Shown one piece after another: positions 34,486-42,247 of a stretch of 50,169 nt of DNA. Source of the DNA: Coprobacillus sp. CAG:826 (GTDB lineage Bacteria; Bacillota_I; Bacilli_A; RFN20; CAG-826). The notes under the pieces were generated by a model. It searched no databases. It was not told the DNA's origin and saw nothing but the letters and a program-made list of their open reading frames with translations. The DNA is taken from contig FR897021.1 of NCBI GenBank assembly GCA_000437235.1, positions 1-50,169 of the forward strand, in the 5' to 3' direction. Position numbers and translations under genes: made by a program. Within the stretch, counting starts at the first letter, position 1. Each line of letters starts with the position of its first letter.

Positions 34486-34712
34486 TATTCAACACCATAT
34501 CCTTCTTTTTTGATTGCTTCTTTAATTGCGTCTAAATCAATTTCTTTTTCGTAGCGGATTTTAACCTCACCCGTACGATGAGAGGATTTTACGCTTTTCA
34601 CTTTAGCAATACGACGTACAACATCGTTAATATGTGTTTCACACATTCCGCATCTCATGCCTTCAACATGGATGACGGCTTCTTCATAGTGTTTGTTAAA
34701 AAATAATCCCAT
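34485..34712 (-). CDS. Heavy-metal-associated (HMA) domain protein
   Basis: 75 aa, a single ferredoxin-like HMA fold as in CopZ/MerP chaperones. Metal site C-x2-C is in GMRCGMCE near residue 18-25 (family: G-M-x-C-x-x-C). A V-K-S-V-K-S strand and a G-E-V-K-I strand follow. The first ~10 residues form an extra N-terminal segment. It has AAAGGAGAAAA upstream. It is the last intact member of a unit whose upstream genes, an ABC ATPase and permease, are decayed, and it may still be transcribed from their promoter. Confidence 0.85.
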   Translation of the reverse strand: MGLFFNKHYEEAVIHVEGMRCGMCETHINDVVRRIAKVKSVKSSHRTGEVKIRYEKEIDLDAIKEAIKKEGYGVE

Positions 34713-34725
34713 AATCTTTTCTCCT

Positions 34726-35050
34726 TTAATCTACATATTTTAAGGATTCAACCATTTGAATCGTTTTATTCTTTCTCGCCACGAACACACTAACAACAAG
34801 TGGGACACCTAACATTAAGATTGTGCTCGCAAGATAAGTTAACTATGAAATAGTAACCGCCATTTCGTATTCGCTTGCTAAGGCAACCACTACATATTTG
34901 AGTGTTAATATACCTAAGGGAATACCAATAATTAAACCAACTAAAGAAATCCATAAGTTTTGCGTAATTAATAGTTTCCCTACTTTTTTTATCTTTGAAA
35001 ATGATGACTTTTAATGCTGCTACTTCACGACATCTTTCATAAAACTCATG
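34726..35050 (-). pseudogene. ABC (FtsX-type) permease C-terminal remnant
   Basis: Reading the minus strand gives the typical end of a MacB/FtsX-type permease split over frames. CREVAALKVIIFKDKK is in one frame. After a frame change comes LLITQNLWISLVGLIIGIPL, then LKYVVVALASEYEMAVTIS. An in-frame TAG follows, then LTYLASTILMLGVPLVVSVF, ARKNKTIQMVESLKYVD and the stop. At least one frameshift and one nonsense codon are present, and the N-terminal part of the permease is missing. The stop lies 14 bp before the HMA start. Confidence 0.85.
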
Positions 35051-35054
35051 GCAA

Positions 35055-35237
35055 CTAAACTATATAAAAAAATTCGCCTAACCAATTTAATAACGTTGAT
35101 TTCCCGCTCATAAGGCCCCTATGAATAACCACAAATATTCCTTCTTCTGAAAAAACATTGACACCATCTAAAGCATTCAGTACACAATCTCCAATTTGAT
35201 AAGTTCTCGTTACATTTTCAAAACGAATCATTTCCAT
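35055..35237 (-). pseudogene. ABC transporter ATP-binding protein remnant
   Basis: About 60 residues match the N-terminus of LolD/MacB-type ATPases: MIRFENVTRTYQIGD, LNALDGV, then a Walker A region degraded to GLMSGKSTLLN (expected G-x-S-G-S-G-K-S-T). It then stops. The rest of the ATPase and the beginning of the permease have been deleted, so the two remnants are directly joined. Confidence 0.85.
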
Positions 35238-35260
35238 TATAAGAGCCTTACATTTCTATA

Positions 35261-35278
35261 GGTTAGTTATGTCTAACC
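35261..35278 (-). promoter_or_regulatory. Inverted-repeat operator upstream of decayed ABC genes
   Basis: GGTTAG and CTAACC arms separated by 6 bp, just downstream of a perfect promoter. It resembles the outer halves of DtxR/IdeR-type iron boxes (TTAGGTTAG...CTAACCTAA), though other regulators (TetR, MarR) are possible. Confidence 0.55.
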
Positions 35279-35284
35279 AAAAAA

Positions 35285-35313
35285 ATTATAAGAACTTTCT
35301 TTTGATTTGTCAA
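35285..35313 (-). promoter_or_regulatory. Consensus promoter upstream of decayed ABC genes
   Basis: On the minus strand TTGACA (35308-35313), 17 bp, TATAAT (35285-35290). It is intact although the genes it served are broken; the HMA gene downstream may now be its only useful target. Confidence 0.88.
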
Positions 35314-35441
35314 GAAAAATTCTTTTTTATGCTATTTTACTGCAAACTCCTTACAAATAAGCCCAATTAAATAATTTATCTTAGTCATTATTTTATCCGA
35401 AATCATGTCAAGTTTATCTTTAATTTAGCAAAAAGAATAGA

Positions 35442-35447
35442 TATAAT
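35442..35447 (+). promoter_or_regulatory. -10 box of lipoprotein gene at 35484
   Basis: TATAAT with a TTTAAT -35 (35419-35424) at 17-bp spacing, 36 bp before the start codon. Confidence 0.5.
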
Positions 35448-35483
35448 AATATCGTAAAATTCTTAAACCAAAAGGAGAAATTT

Positions 35484-36020
35484 ATGAAAAAAAAAAGTTT
35501 ATTGTGTCTATTATTTATTGCCTCTTTAACGAGTTGCGGAACCTTTGGAGACCGAAACGTCGATTTTGGTATCGGTGATGGCACAAAAGAAAACAATAGC
35601 GTTCGTATTAATTTGCAATATCTTTCTAAATGGACGAATGACAAAGTTGTGATTAAAGTGCGTTATGGTCATGAAAGTCAAGCCGTTTTAGCGGATCGTT
35701 ATGATTTATCTATTTCTAAAACAGATCCCCTATACTCACCTGATAACTATAATTTACAAACGATTTATTCCTTTACAAAAGAAGATTTACTTCCCAAAAC
35801 TGTAACCATTAAAGGTTATGATCGTCATTATTCGAGTAAAACTCTAGATAGTATTCAATTTACGGATTTAAGTTCTTATTTTGAAATCACCGAAAAAGAC
35901 GAAGTAAAACAAGCTTATTTTGTTTTTTCTTCGACAAATACCAATTTTAGAGATATCACTACATTTGGTACACATGACATTAACTACACCTTTGATGGTA
36001 AAACGCTCAAATTAAAGTAA
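35484..36020 (+). CDS. Small secreted lipoprotein
   Basis: 178 aa lipoprotein (lipobox LTSC, Cys18). The mature part of about 160 residues is beta-rich with no Cys and no recognised family. It has no linker of the Ser/Thr type seen in the larger lipoproteins. The ribosome site is AAAAGGAGAAA. A strong terminator follows, shared with the convergent gene. Confidence 0.75.
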   Translation: MKKKSLLCLLFIASLTSCGTFGDRNVDFGIGDGTKENNSVRINLQYLSKWTNDKVVIKVRYGHESQAVLADRYDLSISKTDPLYSPDNYNLQTIYSFTKEDLLPKTVTIKGYDRHYSSKTLDSIQFTDLSSYFEITEKDEVKQAYFVFSSTNTNFRDITTFGTHDINYTFDGKTLKLK

Positions 36021-36028
36021 ATCACTAA

Positions 36029-36061
36029 AAAACACTAGGTTTTCAAAATGCCTAGTGTTTT
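36029..36061. terminator. Bidirectional terminator
   Basis: Eleven-bp stem AAAACACTAGG / CCTAGTGTTTT with an 11-nt loop and T-rich flanks on both strands, between convergent genes. Confidence 0.88.
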
Positions 36062-36065
36062 CTTT

Positions 36066-37457
36066 TTACCATGTACGGAAAGGTACTTCTTTTACCCCTT
36101 CGGTATCTTTGGTGAAATAATCTTTTTTCGCTTTTCCCGAAACAAAACTATTATCTTCTTTTACGTAGATTTTCATATTAAACCATTCTGTATCTTTTAA
36201 TTCCTTAAGTTCATTTTGATCATTTGTTGAAGCTACGCCTGTATTCTCACCATTCGATGAGATAATAATATTACCATTCATGGCTTCTTCTTTGTCGCCC
36301 ATACCATTTGAAGTCACATAAACTTGCGTGGTATATTTTTTTATTCTCGTAACAAAATCTTGGGTTGGGAACACATTTAAGTAATTTGCGGTATATTCAC
36401 TATTTCCGGCTGAACAAGATACCGCACATATTGAAGGTTGAATGAGATTTAAAAAGTTGTCATTGGAAGAAGTTTTTGATCCATGGTGAGCCGCTTTATA
36501 AAAATCAACCCGCATATTGTCATTTTTATAATGTTCTACAAAAGCCGTTTCTCCTTCTTTTTCTAAATCGCCTGTTAAAAGATAATAACGATCTTTTACG
36601 CGAAAACGAGTAACAACCGAATGATTATTTTCATCCGAAGATTGCTCAAAATAAAATTTATTCCATAAGATTTCCATTTCAATATCAGTTCCTAAAGAAA
36701 TTGGTCCTTTGGATTTTTGGCTATCATCAAAAAAATCTTTAGCGGTAAAATGTTTAAGTTTATTATTACTTACTAATGCATCTCTTTTTTCAACATATTC
36801 GCCATACGTTGTTAAGTTGCCTTTTTCAGTTTTGAGATTTTTTGTAGTGTAAGAAAAGTCAATCAGCATATCGATTTCATAACTATCTAAAATTCCAGGA
36901 TTCTTTCCACTACCAACCATACCTTCAATATGATCAGAGTCACCATGCGTAACAATTAAATATTCTAACTTGTTATCCGTTATGTAACCTTTCATATAAT
37001 TTTTAATCGTTGTTGTGTCTAACACACCCGCATCAATTAGAATATCATTTTCACCGGCTTTAATATAAATCGCGTCGCCATTTTTATTATTACCTAGCTG
37101 CATCATATGAATTTGGAAATCATCATAAACCACACCCGCTGTTGGTTTAATTGGGATAAATTCTTCTTTTTTTAGCCACCCATAATGGTCCGCTACTAAA
37201 TAAAAAATTGGGATCAAAATAAAGCAAACAACAAAAGAAAGAACCATCTTTTTTATTTTCTTCTTGCCTTTCTTCGTTTTCTTTTTGTTAGAAGATAAAA
37301 TGGTTTGATCGATCACTTTCCCATTATTTTTATCCGCTAAAGATTTAGCGTAATCCCATGCCTCTTTTTTGGTCTTAAAGACTTTTAAAGCACGTTTACC
37401 ATCTTCTTTTTTTACGCCATATTCTTTTTTACTCGTTAAATAAATAATATAGTTCAT
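36066..37457 (-). CDS. ComEC-like metallo-beta-lactamase with DUF2188-like N-terminus
   Basis: 463 aa. Residues 1-55 resemble DUF2188 (short beta-rich, with W-x-Y-A-K-S-L-A). A Lys-rich segment and one membrane helix follow (about 68-90). The rest is an extracellular metallo-beta-lactamase domain of the ComEC C-terminal type: DAGVLD, THGDSDHIEG, LLTGDLEKEGE and AAHHGSKTSS, all metal motifs present. The fold hydrolyses nucleic acid or phosphoester substrates in ComEC relatives; here the channel part is absent. GGGAGG precedes the start. It lies 5 bp after the Sel1 gene stop and is co-transcribed with it. Confidence 0.82.
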   Translation of the reverse strand: MNYIIYLTSKKEYGVKKEDGKRALKVFKTKKEAWDYAKSLADKNNGKVIDQTILSSNKKKTKKGKKKIKKMVLSFVVCFILIPIFYLVADHYGWLKKEEFIPIKPTAGVVYDDFQIHMMQLGNNKNGDAIYIKAGENDILIDAGVLDTTTIKNYMKGYITDNKLEYLIVTHGDSDHIEGMVGSGKNPGILDSYEIDMLIDFSYTTKNLKTEKGNLTTYGEYVEKRDALVSNNKLKHFTAKDFFDDSQKSKGPISLGTDIEMEILWNKFYFEQSSDENNHSVVTRFRVKDRYYLLTGDLEKEGETAFVEHYKNDNMRVDFYKAAHHGSKTSSNDNFLNLIQPSICAVSCSAGNSEYTANYLNVFPTQDFVTRIKKYTTQVYVTSNGMGDKEEAMNGNIIISSNGENTGVASTNDQNELKELKDTEWFNMKIYVKEDNSFVSGKAKKDYFTKDTEGVKEVPFRTW

Positions 37458-37462
37458 CGCTA

Positions 37463-38758
37463 CTACCTCCCTTTTTTACATGTTGGGCAGTATTTAAAAA
37501 GGAATCCTTTTAGTTTACTACCACAGTGTGGGCATCTTTTTTCTTTTTTTAGTCTTTTTTGCATTTCTTCTCTTTTTTTCTTAGCTTCTAAATTTCCTTC
37601 ATTGATAGCCAACTCATAAAAATGATGAGCATCAATAATATCATTTTCATTTTCTTTTTGGATAGCGAGTGATAAGTAATCTACCTTCGTTTCTTTAGGA
37701 CTTTCTTCTTTTAATATTACTTGCTTATTCTCGGTTTCTTCTTTTAAAGCCTTTTTTGCTCTTCTTAAACTAGTTTTCGCTTCTTCATTACCTAATAAAG
37801 CCGCTTTTTCATACCAAAAAATTGCTTGTTCTAGCTTAGGGTTTGTTTCTTTTCCTTTTTCATAAAATTGCCCAACTTTTAAAGCACTTTCTACGTGATT
37901 TTCTTTTGCGGACAATAAATAAAATTCAAAAGCTTCTTTTAAACGATTTTGTTTTTCTAAAAGGGAGCCTAACATATAATGAACTTCCGCATCTTTTCTA
38001 TCTTTGATTTGAAAAAGCCACGCAATCGCCATTTCCCCATTCGTATCAAGCTCAGGATGATAAAATAAATAGGAACCGATATTTTTAGCAGCATCTAAAT
38101 AACCTTGTTCAAAAGCTTCTTGATAGCATTTGAGAGCTTTTTCTTCATCTTTTTTGATACCATATCCATAAAAATAAGCGTTAGCGAGTTCATAAGTAGC
38201 GTCTTTTTCTTTTTGTTTTGAAGCCATAGAAAACCAAAAATAAGCACTCGCAAATTCCTGCGCTTTTTGATACATTTTTCCTAATGCATATTGTGCTTTA
38301 CTTACATTTTCTTTTGCCGCCATTAAATAATAGGTTTCTGCTTTTTTTACGTCTTTATGGCCATTCCACCCATTTTCAAGCATTTTCCCATAGAAATAGC
38401 CACTAAGTGCAAACTCGAATTGAAGAGCACTAAATAAGTAGGTTTCAGCTTGTTGATATTCCTTCTTTTCCATAAGAAAAGCACCTAGAATCGTTAAAGC
38501 GTAAGGATGTAAATTGGTAATCAAGGATTTTAATATAAGTCTTCCCTTTTCTTCCTCTCTTTTACAGCCGAAGCCCCATAATAAATCTTTAGCGTATTCA
38601 ATCATAAAATCGTCAGAACTCGTATATTTTTTCTCTAATGCTAAAAATAAATCCTTCTTTTTCGTTTCATCAATGACAATATCTACGTATCCAAGTTGGA
38701 TAAAAGAAAGATATTCTTCAATCGTATTTGCTTCAACTTTTTCATAATGATATCGCAT
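37463..38758 (-). CDS. Sel1-repeat protein with zinc-ribbon tail
   Basis: 431 aa cytoplasmic helical-repeat protein. After an N-terminal region of ~75 residues come about seven Sel1/TPR-like repeats with A-x-x-x-L-G-x-x-Y/L and A-x-x-W/Y-Y-x-x-A-A patterns. A charged linker (KQVILKEESPKETK) leads to a further repeat, and the C-terminus is a zinc ribbon, C-P-H-C ... C-P-T-C. Sel1 proteins scaffold protein-protein interactions. It is paralogous to the Sel1 protein at 39937-41217, including the N-terminal region. AAAAGGAG precedes the start. Confidence 0.85.
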   Translation of the reverse strand: MRYHYEKVEANTIEEYLSFIQLGYVDIVIDETKKKDLFLALEKKYTSSDDFMIEYAKDLLWGFGCKREEEKGRLILKSLITNLHPYALTILGAFLMEKKEYQQAETYLFSALQFEFALSGYFYGKMLENGWNGHKDVKKAETYYLMAAKENVSKAQYALGKMYQKAQEFASAYFWFSMASKQKEKDATYELANAYFYGYGIKKDEEKALKCYQEAFEQGYLDAAKNIGSYLFYHPELDTNGEMAIAWLFQIKDRKDAEVHYMLGSLLEKQNRLKEAFEFYLLSAKENHVESALKVGQFYEKGKETNPKLEQAIFWYEKAALLGNEEAKTSLRRAKKALKEETENKQVILKEESPKETKVDYLSLAIQKENENDIIDAHHFYELAINEGNLEAKKKREEMQKRLKKEKRCPHCGSKLKGFLFKYCPTCKKGR

Positions 38759-38841
38759 CTTTCTTCTCTCCTTTTAACATTTATATCCTATCATTTTTTC
38801 CTATCTTCCTCAATGAAAAACCACCTAGATAAACAAGAAAA

Positions 38842-38872
38842 AAAGAGCGCTAGAAATGCTCCAGTGCTCTTT
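38842..38872 (-). terminator. Intrinsic terminator after esterase gene
   Basis: On the minus strand AAAGAGC pairs with GCTCTTT with additional inner pairing, followed by a T run of eight. Confidence 0.75.
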
Positions 38873-38895
38873 CATAATTTTGTTTCTTAAAATCT

Positions 38896-39846
38896 TTAAT
38901 CCTTTAAAGCGTATTCAATAATTTGTTCACCAAACATTTGACCTAATTGAATCATCGATAAGGAATCGTAATGGAAATAATCAACTCCACCCGTTGGTTC
39001 AGAATCATATTTTAATCCTGCACCTAATGTATCAACGATATGATGATTTGGATTATTAGTGGCATTGTTTTCTTTTGCTTGGTTAATGGCTTCATAATTT
39101 TTCCAAGTGGAATAATCAGAAATATAGGCATCAATGATATGGAATTCATTTTCAACTTTATCTTCAAAATATTGATAGATATCAGCAAATAAATTCTTTT
39201 CGTATTCCTCATATTTTTCTGTCATTCGATCTTGAGTAGCGTCTGATTCTCCCTGCATCCAGCAAAGACCACGGACATTCACTTCTAATCCCATTTCTTC
39301 TAATTCCGCAATAGCTGCATCACCAAAATCTAAAAATTCATTAAAAAGTTTGGCGCCCGTATTGGATGAACTGGATGAAAAAGATCTCCAATCCGAATAA
39401 ATATTCGTACCGCCTAAACAAAACTTAATTAGAATCACTTCGCGTTTTAAATTGGCTTTTTCTAACGTCTCAGCAATACCAATTTCTGGTCCATAACGGG
39501 AAGCATTAAAGCCTTGACCTAAATAAACTTTGGTAAAACCATTCGATTTATTTTTACCATTATCACAATAAAATTTAATCCGTGTCGTCATTTCGCTAGA
39601 ATAATATTGGAATTGAGTAGGAGTAACTCTTTTTTGAAGTTCGCTAATATGGGTATGTCCTTCCATATTGGATTGACCCGCTAAAAAAATCACATCTACT
39701 TTCTTTGATTCATCTTCGGAAGTAGTTGGAGTAACTGTTGTTACGGATGGTTCTTCTGTCGTATTGGTTGTAGGCAAAGTAGAATTACCACATGCACAAA
39801 GTAACATTGATAGGACTAAACTCATCAAAAATAAAGGCTTTCTCAT
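38896..39846 (-). CDS. Sialate O-acetylesterase-like lipoprotein
   Basis: 316 aa lipoprotein (lipobox LCAC, Cys19) with a Thr-rich linker. It belongs to the SASA/CE6-type SGNH hydrolases. The nucleophile Ser is in GQSNMEG (Ser59), WMQGESDA forms the second block, and the C-terminal DYFHYDSLS supplies the Asp/His. It probably removes acetyl groups from surface or host glycans. The start at 39846 is set by AAAGGAG; a longer in-frame start at 39903 would put 19 polar residues ahead of the signal peptide. Confidence 0.87.
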   Translation of the reverse strand: MRKPLFLMSLVLSMLLCACGNSTLPTTNTTEEPSVTTVTPTTSEDESKKVDVIFLAGQSNMEGHTHISELQKRVTPTQFQYYSSEMTTRIKFYCDNGKNKSNGFTKVYLGQGFNASRYGPEIGIAETLEKANLKREVILIKFCLGGTNIYSDWRSFSSSSSNTGAKLFNEFLDFGDAAIAELEEMGLEVNVRGLCWMQGESDATQDRMTEKYEEYEKNLFADIYQYFEDKVENEFHIIDAYISDYSTWKNYEAINQAKENNATNNPNHHIVDTLGAGLKYDSEPTGGVDYFHYDSLSMIQLGQMFGEQIIEYALKD

Positions 39847-39936
39847 TCTTTTATCTCCTTTTATTACTCTTTTATGATAACAAAAATCGATAAAAACACT
39901 CAAGAAAGCCTTTTCATTAATTTTAAAGTAGATTTT

Positions 39937-41217
39937 TTATGTTCTTTCACTCTTTTTATTCGGTTGATTAGAAAGGGCGCCACTCAAGTTCTTTATTTTT
40001 AAAGGCACAAAATTAGCTTTTTCTACAAAGACTCTTTCTATTAAGTTCGTTGGTTTTTCTTCTTGTTCCTTCGCTTTATAAGAGCGATAATATAAACGAA
40101 CAAGTTTTTCGGCGCCAATAACGCCTTCTCTTCTTCCTTTTAAAAGAAATATAATTGCGGCATTCAAATCTTTTTTTGTTCCAATACCATAATAGAAGCA
40201 ACGACCCAATTCAAATAAGCCTTTGATATCATCCTGCTTTGCTAATTCTAAATACGTTTTAAAAGCTTTTTCTTGATCTTTTTCTACTCCCTTTCCTTCT
40301 TCATAAAGTCTAGCGAATTCTAAAATACAATCATGGGACCCTAATTCTTTTCCGCGTTTAAAATAGCCATAGGCTTTAGGATAACTAATTAAAGTGCCAA
40401 TACCCCAAAGATAACACATTCCTAATTCATAAAGAGCATGGACTTCTTGATGTTCGGCCGCTTTTTTATACCAATAAAGCATCGCTTTATCATTTCTTTG
40501 AGTGCCCAAGCCTAATTTATAACAATAGCCTAAATGATACATCGCCGCTAATTCTTGATGTTCAGCAGCTTCTAAAAAAAGGGCGAAAGCTTTCTTCTCA
40601 TTCTTTTTATAGCCAAAGCCTTCTAAATAGAAAGTACCTAATAAATCATAAGCTTTAAATAAATGCGCATTCACCGCTCTTTTTACATATTTTTTAGCAA
40701 GGCGAACACAAGGCTTTTTTCTTCTATAATAGAATTCCGCTAGTGCATAATCTGCGAGAATATAACCTTGATCCGACGATCTTTTTAACCAGTTACGTGC
40801 CAGCCTTTTATTCGGCTTTAATTCAATACCATCTTGATAAAACTTTCCTATAAAATATTCTGCTTTAGGATCTTTTCTATGGGCCGCTAAAAGAAAGTAA
40901 CCAAACGCTAGTGACATATTATGGATCTGATAATAATACTCTCCTAAAATTACACCGACCATAGGGTGATGTTCTTTAGAAAGATCTTTTAAAATTTCTT
41001 TAGCCAAAAGCACCTTTTTTTCTTCGTTTGTTTCTAAAAGAAGTTTCGCATACCACAATAATTCATTCTCTTTAAAATAGTCTTTGGCTTGAAAAATACT
41101 GAGGATTTGTTTCTTTAAAAAGGGTGTCATCTTGAGCTCGAAATATCCTTTTTGAGCATAAGAAAAAAATTCTTGAATCGTCTCAACGATTTGAACTTCA
41201 TAATTTACTTTTCCCAT
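39937..41217 (-). CDS. Sel1-repeat protein
   Basis: 426 aa helical-repeat protein with about nine Sel1 repeats (A-x-Y-x-L-G-x-x-Y-x-x-G-x-G-x-x-x-D-x-x-K-A), the clearest between residues 140 and 350. The first ~75 residues align with the start of the Sel1 protein at 37463-38758 (E-x-x-x-x-x-I-Q-E/E-E-x-F/L-S), but it lacks that protein's zinc ribbon and ends in a basic Asn/Lys-rich tail. It probably acts as an interaction scaffold in the cytoplasm. Confidence 0.85.
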   Translation of the reverse strand: MGKVNYEVQIVETIQEFFSYAQKGYFELKMTPFLKKQILSIFQAKDYFKENELLWYAKLLLETNEEKKVLLAKEILKDLSKEHHPMVGVILGEYYYQIHNMSLAFGYFLLAAHRKDPKAEYFIGKFYQDGIELKPNKRLARNWLKRSSDQGYILADYALAEFYYRRKKPCVRLAKKYVKRAVNAHLFKAYDLLGTFYLEGFGYKKNEKKAFALFLEAAEHQELAAMYHLGYCYKLGLGTQRNDKAMLYWYKKAAEHQEVHALYELGMCYLWGIGTLISYPKAYGYFKRGKELGSHDCILEFARLYEEGKGVEKDQEKAFKTYLELAKQDDIKGLFELGRCFYYGIGTKKDLNAAIIFLLKGRREGVIGAEKLVRLYYRSYKAKEQEEKPTNLIERVFVEKANFVPLKIKNLSGALSNQPNKKSERT

Positions 41218-41515
41218 ATATAACTCCCCCTTCTAACACTATTTCAGTATATGCTAAAAATCATGCATTACTTGTTCAAGTGTATTTGTAATTATTTTAT
41301 CATGTTTTGAGCAAAACAACATTCATAACTTTCATTTGCATATCTTTATAAAATTTATCACCTCTTTTTATAAACTGTAAAAAAAAGAAAACAACCATCT
41401 ACAGTATAATAACTTCAACCTATTGTATATTCTTTTTGAGAAAATATAAAGGCGCAAAATATAGAAGCAAAATTATCAATTTATTTTTCTTTGTCTACCG
41501 TTAGTTAGTATTTTC
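41218..41515. other. Intergenic region between divergent genes
   Basis: About 300 bp of A/T-rich DNA between the Sel1 gene and the tetR promoter. No RNA gene, small ORF with a ribosome site or repeat was recognised. Confidence 0.5.
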
Positions 41516-41544
41516 TTGACTTTTTTCGTCACTTTCTATATTAT
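41516..41544 (+). promoter_or_regulatory. tetR-type gene promoter
   Basis: TTGACT (41516-41521), 17 bp, TATTAT (41539-41544), followed directly by the operator palindrome. Confidence 0.75.
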
Positions 41545-41548
41545 AATT

Positions 41549-41574
41549 AATGAATGAACGTTCAGTCATTCATT
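41549..41574 (+). promoter_or_regulatory. Palindromic operator for TetR-family regulator
   Basis: AATGAATGA and TCATTCATT form 9-bp arms around an 8-bp centre, and a perfect TGAACGTTCA palindrome (41555-41564) is nested off-centre. Position over the start of transcription suggests autorepression. Confidence 0.7.
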
Positions 41575-41592
41575 TAAAAAGGAAGATAGACC

Positions 41593-42177
41593 ATGATAAA
41601 AGAAGAGACGAAACTAGAAAAGAAAAAGGAGATTATGGAAAGATGCTTCGACTGTTATTGTGAGAACGGTCTTGCTGGCACGGGGATAAAAGCTTTAGCC
41701 AAAGCTTGTAATATGTCACCTGGCAATCTTTATAGTTATTTTTCTTCTTTAGATCAACTCATCGTTGAGTCCACTGCGTATTGCATGGCCAAAGTTGAAG
41801 ATGATTTTATGCTCTTAGCGCCAAAAAGTGTACACGATATTCCACGTTTTTTAGATGAAATTCCTTATTGGACAAAAGAAAAACATGGAAAGAAATATCG
41901 TTTGATGTATCAAGTGTACACCCATCCAAAATATAAAGAAGCAGGTACGGAATTCTTTATTGGCGTTGACAAGCGTTATCATGAATACGCAAAGCGACTG
42001 GAAAAAGTTATCGGTATTCCAAGCAATATCTTAACACCAATCATTTTTATCTTCATTCGAGCGTCGGTACACTATGCACTTTTTGAAGAAGAAGATTATT
42101 TAAAGTCACAAGTCTCTGTAATTAAGCTAGCTGTACAGTTAATTATCGAGAAATATCATGGTAGTCAAGAGAAATAA
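41593..42177 (+). CDS. TetR-family transcriptional regulator
   Basis: 194 aa. The N-terminal helix-turn-helix (about 10-60) has the TetR pattern I-M-E-R-C-F-x-x-Y-x-E-N-G, then GIKALAKACNMSPGNLYSYFSS. The C-terminal part is a helical ligand/dimer domain with no recognised ligand. The AAAAAGGAAG site lies before the ATG. It probably represses itself through the operator at 41549-41574. The lipoprotein gene 70 bp downstream on the same strand may be in its regulon. Confidence 0.88.
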   Translation: MIKEETKLEKKKEIMERCFDCYCENGLAGTGIKALAKACNMSPGNLYSYFSSLDQLIVESTAYCMAKVEDDFMLLAPKSVHDIPRFLDEIPYWTKEKHGKKYRLMYQVYTHPKYKEAGTEFFIGVDKRYHEYAKRLEKVIGIPSNILTPIIFIFIRASVHYALFEEEDYLKSQVSVIKLAVQLIIEKYHGSQEK

Positions 42178-42247
42178 TTTCGCTCTTCACTACATATAAT
42201 GATTCACGGGGGAAAGGTTTTTTATTATTTATTTCAGGGGGAAACAT

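Noticed and set aside
34745..34765. GATTCAA/TTGAATC inverted repeat as an operator for the HMA gene
   Set aside because: It lies inside the C-terminal coding remnant of the permease and not at a promoter, so it is more likely incidental to coding sequence.
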